From Hyaloperonospora brassicae (lineage: Eukaryota; Oomycota; Peronosporomycetes; Peronosporales; Peronosporaceae): a stretch of 64,000 nucleotides of DNA. Location: NCBI GenBank assembly GCA_947650285.1, contig CANTFL010001471.1, positions 124,001 through 188,000 of the forward strand, given 5' to 3'. The translations under genes were made by a program, and so were the position numbers. Under the pieces are notes generated by a model that saw only the letters and a list, made by a program, of their open reading frames with translations, had not been told where the DNA came from and did no database searches. Positions 60,383 to 64,000 of the stretch are shown in pieces; position 1 is the first letter of the stretch; every line of letters starts with the position of its first letter.

Positions 60383-62206
60383 TTACCTTTTCTTCGCAGA
60401 AGCACTGCCGAGAACTTTGTCCAACCACACCTGCGTCTTAATGGGAAGCGTGGCGCGCGCCTCCCACAGCGCCACATCTTGGTTGATCCACTGAATCATG
60501 TAAATAACGTCTTTCGTTTGAGTGGTCACGTTGGTCACTTCCCTGCGTTCGTGAGCGACCTTAATCTGATACTGACACGCCCGTTTAGCGCGTTCACGCT
60601 CACGAAACATTTCGATGAGCCGCTGTGGAATATTTTCCTCCGGCTCCCACGTCAGTTCGTCGTAGCCTTCCCACTTGACAAGGTACAAATCTGATTCTTT
60701 CGGGCGCCGCACTCCACCTACTGACAGCAACGCACGTCCCTCTTTTACGCATAAAATGGCTTCTACGACGTACACGTCCTCTTCATTCAAATCAAAGAGG
60801 TCCGGGTCATCGTCAGTAGAAGAATCGTGCTCCTGCACCTCTTTCAACTCTTCCTCTCCTGCGTCATCACTATCTTCCTCCCCCTCATCGTCTTCATCGT
60901 CCTCTTCCTCACTATCATCCAAAATAATCGCAGAATCTGCAGAAGCTCCAGGCTTGCTGGGCTTTTCCATATTCTCATAAAACAAATACTTGGCTTCTGC
61001 CTCACAGACCCCTTTATTCGCTCGGGCCTGCACAGCACCTGCAGCAGGCTGCTGCTTTGTTGACGCCGCCTGACAAATAGGTTTCTTTTCTTCCCCATCC
61101 CCAACCGGTGCCTCTTTCGTCTGCTTTTGCTTTTTCGGCATCCGACCTTGGCTCGTTTCGTTTGACGACGGTGAAAAACGGGGACCATTACTCAAATCTG
61201 GTGCAAACTCAGCCTTTTCCAAAGCAGGAGGCTCTTCGTGAGCTTTCACTGCTGCCTCGTCTTTACCTGACTGGCGAACCATCTTGCCCTCATCCACGTG
61301 CGACGTGTGCTGTTTTTCATCCCGTTTTCGATCCTCAGCCGATGATTGCCGAGTGCTTCGTTTCTCAGCCGGCACGACACCATCGCGCGACTCAAATGAG
61401 CGTTTGCGACTCCATTTCTGCTTGCTCTTTGTCTCTGTCGCAGCATCCGACTGCATTTCATCCAAAATTTTGGCTACTTCCGCCGGTATACTTGCATTGT
61501 CGCCCTTATCGAGCTCAATCCACTTGGCGATCGCCTTGTACTTATTGCTACCGAACGCCACGTCCTGACACATCGGTAGCTTTCGAATCTTCTTCAGCAT
61601 CAACTGATCGCGCACACTCCTCTCGTCTGCTTTTTTCTCGTTGGCACCAGCAGCCTTCACGCCCTCACCACGAGGCGACGCCATAGTCGTCAATGGCTCT
61701 TCCTTTCTCTTCTTCTCCTCCTCCTCCTCCTCCTCCTCCTTCTTCTCTTTTTTCTCCCTTTCCTTCTTCTTCTTTTTCTTTTGCTTCGTTTTGCTGCTCT
61801 TCTTTTCCGTCTCTACACTCACGAGAGCGCTCTTCCCCGAACGTGGGGAAGCACCTGAAGGACTATTTTTGCTCTTTTTCATTGGCGTCGCGATCGCAAC
61901 CGCTTTCATTGCATCTCGTCGTTCCTTCGTTTCGAACTTCTCTACTACCTCTTTGCCTCCGCTAGCTTTCTCCTCTCGCTCTATCTTCTCTTTCTTCCTC
62001 TTTTCCTTCTCTTTCCGTCGCTCGAGCATCGCTCGGCGCTTCTCAAACACCTCTGTGACTTGGACCCACGTAATGCTGAGCGACTGCGTCTCCGTCTCGA
62101 GCTTCAGCGAGTCGGGAAGACGCGGCGCCTCCAGTAAGAGCTTCGCCAGGACGTGGTCCATGCCCAGGTGCATCTTGGCAAACAGCTCCATGTGCTTCGA
62201 CCGCAT
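60383..62206 (-). CDS. Chromodomain protein
   Basis: 607 residues, one exon, ATG at 62206. The chromodomain is at about 477-545: VYVVEAILCVKEGRALLSV, then SDLYLVKWEGYDELTWEPEE and NIPQRLIEMF; the aromatic cage residues Y/V-Y, W (VKWEGY) and W/E (TWEPEEN) that hold methyl-lysine of histone H3 are present. A second related piece follows, DVIYMIQWINQDVALWEARA, possibly a chromo-shadow-like fold. The middle is extremely charged (Lys/Glu runs near 60-180) with GEEDSDDAGEEELKEV before the chromodomain. The N-terminus (1-60) is helical. Likely a nuclear chromatin protein; HP1-type or CDYL-type cannot be decided. Loops inside the chromodomain are longer than usual (ESD preceded by RRPK). Confidence 0.85.
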   Translation of the reverse strand: MRSKHMELFAKMHLGMDHVLAKLLLEAPRLPDSLKLETETQSLSITWVQVTEVFEKRRAMLERRKEKEKRKKEKIEREEKASGGKEVVEKFETKERRDAMKAVAIATPMKKSKNSPSGASPRSGKSALVSVETEKKSSKTKQKKKKKKEREKKEKKEEEEEEEEKKRKEEPLTTMASPRGEGVKAAGANEKKADERSVRDQLMLKKIRKLPMCQDVAFGSNKYKAIAKWIELDKGDNASIPAEVAKILDEMQSDAATETKSKQKWSRKRSFESRDGVVPAEKRSTRQSSAEDRKRDEKQHTSHVDEGKMVRQSGKDEAAVKAHEEPPALEKAEFAPDLSNGPRFSPSSNETSQGRMPKKQKQTKEAPVGDGEEKKPICQAASTKQQPAAGAVQARANKGVCEAEAKYLFYENMEKPSKPGASADSAIILDDSEEEDDEDDEGEEDSDDAGEEELKEVQEHDSSTDDDPDLFDLNEEDVYVVEAILCVKEGRALLSVGGVRRPKESDLYLVKWEGYDELTWEPEENIPQRLIEMFRERERAKRACQYQIKVAHERREVTNVTTQTKDVIYMIQWINQDVALWEARATLPIKTQVWLDKVLGSASAKKR

Positions 62207-64000
62207 GCCCGACCGCGTTGGGCGTCAAACGTTTCGGGCGTTGTGATTGGTCGAGATATCAAAGACGTATACGACGATGGGCGATTGCGTGGTGCACACG
62301 GCGTGTCGCACGGAATATCCACACACCCACACAAAGCAAGTGCCAGCACGTTCGGAGAGCATGAGGCAAGAACATACGAAGCATGAGGCAAGAACATACG
62401 AAGAATGAGGCAAGAAAGTGCGCAAAAGGATGTTAGAACATGTGACGAACTGCGCTCGTGCTTGTTCCCGTTGGAGGAGTTGTGGACGGGCGGTCAGGCA
62501 AATGCTCTGATTGATCCGAGATGGAGGCGCGTGGGCATGTATGGCGTTGGAGATTGCCGCTCGGGTCTTTACGTTGCGTGTTTGTGGTCATGTCGAGGTC
62601 GAGAGGACAAGCGACGGAGCAGACACACCACTTGAATATCGCGTGACAGCTGGCTTACTGAGTCGGCGGGCAGCTCCCAGCCGACTGCAAAAGAAATGCA
62701 GCAAATGGCACGAGTGGCCGAGTAGGAAGCATGGTCCGGTCGATGATACGGATAACGACGATAACGTGAGATGGAGCATTCGTTTTTCCTCCTTCACCAG
62801 CATTTGCACTGGAACGTTGTGCGCCCATTGACTGCTAATTGGCAGGTAAAGAGTGCACGGACGTATGCTCAAAAAGATAGAGGAAAGTCGTTCGACGTCA
62901 AGCCGAAGGTAGCTTCCGCAGCTTTTGCACGCGTTTGTATATACTAGTCGCAGACGCTCGTAAAAGAGTGGTTGAGTATGGCAGTCCAGTCGATGGGAAA
63001 ATGTTGTTTCGGTCCAGTCCATCTCGACCAAAGCCATCGAAGTCCAAAGGGCCCAGCATATAAAAAGCAGACCACAAGAAAGGGGTCGCGTGCACGAGTG
63101 CATAGGACGTTCTACGCGACGGAAGAAAGTCGCGAAGTCAGTCCGATCAGAAAGTTTTTCTGTTTTAACTTACTCGTAATTACAAGAGTCAATGCGAACC
63201 GCCGTCGGAAAATCGTCGATGTCGTTCAGTGGTAGATTACATCGTGCTAGCCATGGATGCCGCCTGGTACGACAAACAACACCAACGCAAGATGAAGGTG
63301 CTGTGTCAGCATATCGAGTTGGTGTAGTATACCCGTGGTATTATGTCTGCAGTTTTGTACCTCGATTCGAAGCAGACCGACACGGCATTATGGCATTTTC
63401 ACTTTTTTCGCAACTCGAATGCGGGGAAGGGACATCAAGTTGGGATACGGCGGCGATCGTGAACCAAAGGAACAAAAAGAGTCGAACAGCTTTGATTAAG
63501 GTCGAAACGTAACGGCTAGTACGCTCTGGATCAACAACAGAAGATAGAGTGACACTCGGAAGTACTCTACTGACTCGCAACAAATCTGTACTGCAGGCCA
63601 AATCATAAGATGAAACTTCATAGGGTTCAGCGCTAACGCGATGCCCAAAATTCATACTTGGTATCACATGATCATCAGATCGCCATATTGAAGCTCACTT
63701 TTAAAAATCGATCCTCGTCGACACTATACTCAACAAAAAACTGATCCTTGCTATGTCACCTTCAACATCAATTGATCTGACCCGGACCAACCACATGGCG
63801 CGTTTCGCTCCATCTTAGTGCGTCCACCACATTTGTATGCATGTCCGCGAGCATGCCACAGTCTGCGGTCATTAAGGATAACGAAATTAAGGTTAGTGTA
63901 ATTAGACACAAACTCGGTGCGCGCGTCAATATGTCCAGCATCAGCTGATGATCTCAAAACGTTGAGTTTCTTACAAATGCTTGATTGTCCACTCTCAAAA
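62207..64000. other. Right end, no gene recognised
   Basis: 1.8 kb with frames up to 171 codons (62588-63103 -) but no motif and frequent stops. A 17-bp string AGCATGAGGCAAGAACA is tandemly repeated at about 62358-62400 with variants (period about 23 bp). Confidence 0.5.

Noticed and set aside
63225..63290. tRNA-Gly-like A box (TTCAGTGGTAGA)
   Set aside because: No B box (GTTCGANTC) at the right distance and no acceptor-stem pairing could be made.
1..64000. CRISPR arrays, operons, riboswitches and bacterial-type ribosome binding sites
   Set aside because: None seen; gene structure with GT-AG introns and protein families are eukaryotic. The AGTC and minisatellite arrays have no spacers.

Overview
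The window is a stretch of nuclear DNA from a eukaryote with compact genes and short GT-AG introns (about 60-175 bp). I judge it to be an oomycete (Stramenopiles, Peronosporales or a close relative). Many proteins are conserved eukaryotic ones (ATG2, eIF2-alpha, PSMD6, PSMD8, FANCL, NCBP3-like, FAM136A, mitochondrial IF-3), mixed with families common in oomycetes (CotH-type proteins, LTA-synthase-like membrane sulfatases, AAAP transporters, EDR2_C proteins, decayed LINE and possible hAT relics). No species can be named from the sequence alone.

Layout. 1-4057 (-): amino-terminal part of ATG2, running off the left edge. 5324-5992 (-): theta-like GST, head to head with thiamine pyrophosphokinase (6299-7144 +). 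7.2-8.5 kb: an Asp-coding minisatellite interrupted by a LINE relic. 9110-13528 (-): an 11-exon EF-hand/PH/EDR2_C gene. 13765-15102 (-): a possible C1orf74/DUF4504 protein. 15471-19175 (-): two tandem condensation-fold acyltransferase paralogues. 20293-21774 (-): betaine-aldehyde dehydrogenase, divergent from a ModF-like twin-NBD ABC protein (22097-23740 +). 23.7-27.9 kb: gene-poor. 27869-30026 (-): secreted CotH-type protein. 30.0-34.2 kb: gene-poor. 34187-36397 (-): coiled-coil/helical-repeat protein, divergent from a FAR1-like DNA-binding domain fused to a dCTP pyrophosphatase (36541-38368 +). Then eIF2-alpha, PSMD6 and mitochondrial IF-3 (all -), FANCL (+), NCBP3-like (-), FAM136A-like (+), a DHHC palmitoyltransferase (-), an LTA-synthase-like sulfatase (-), a small TatA/B-like membrane protein (54539-55129 -), an AAAP amino-acid transporter (57062-58794 -), PSMD8 (59132-60190 +) and a chromodomain protein (60383-62206 -). 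The right end, 62.2-64 kb, shows no gene.

Organisation. Genes are mostly unrelated housekeeping genes, often arranged as divergent pairs separated by only 140-340 bp, so shared promoters are likely. There is no metabolic cluster except the acyltransferase tandem pair. Simple repeats (GA, CAA/TTG, AGTC, GACC) are common in introns, leaders and intergenic DNA. The most unusual items are the FAR1-like/dCTPase fusion, the EF-hand/split-PH/EDR2_C protein, the nuclear TatA/B-like candidate, the acyltransferase paralogue without its catalytic histidine, and the FAM136A-like protein that has lost one matched cysteine pair. Exon boundaries were inferred by hand from splice sites and reading-frame continuity and have no transcript support.
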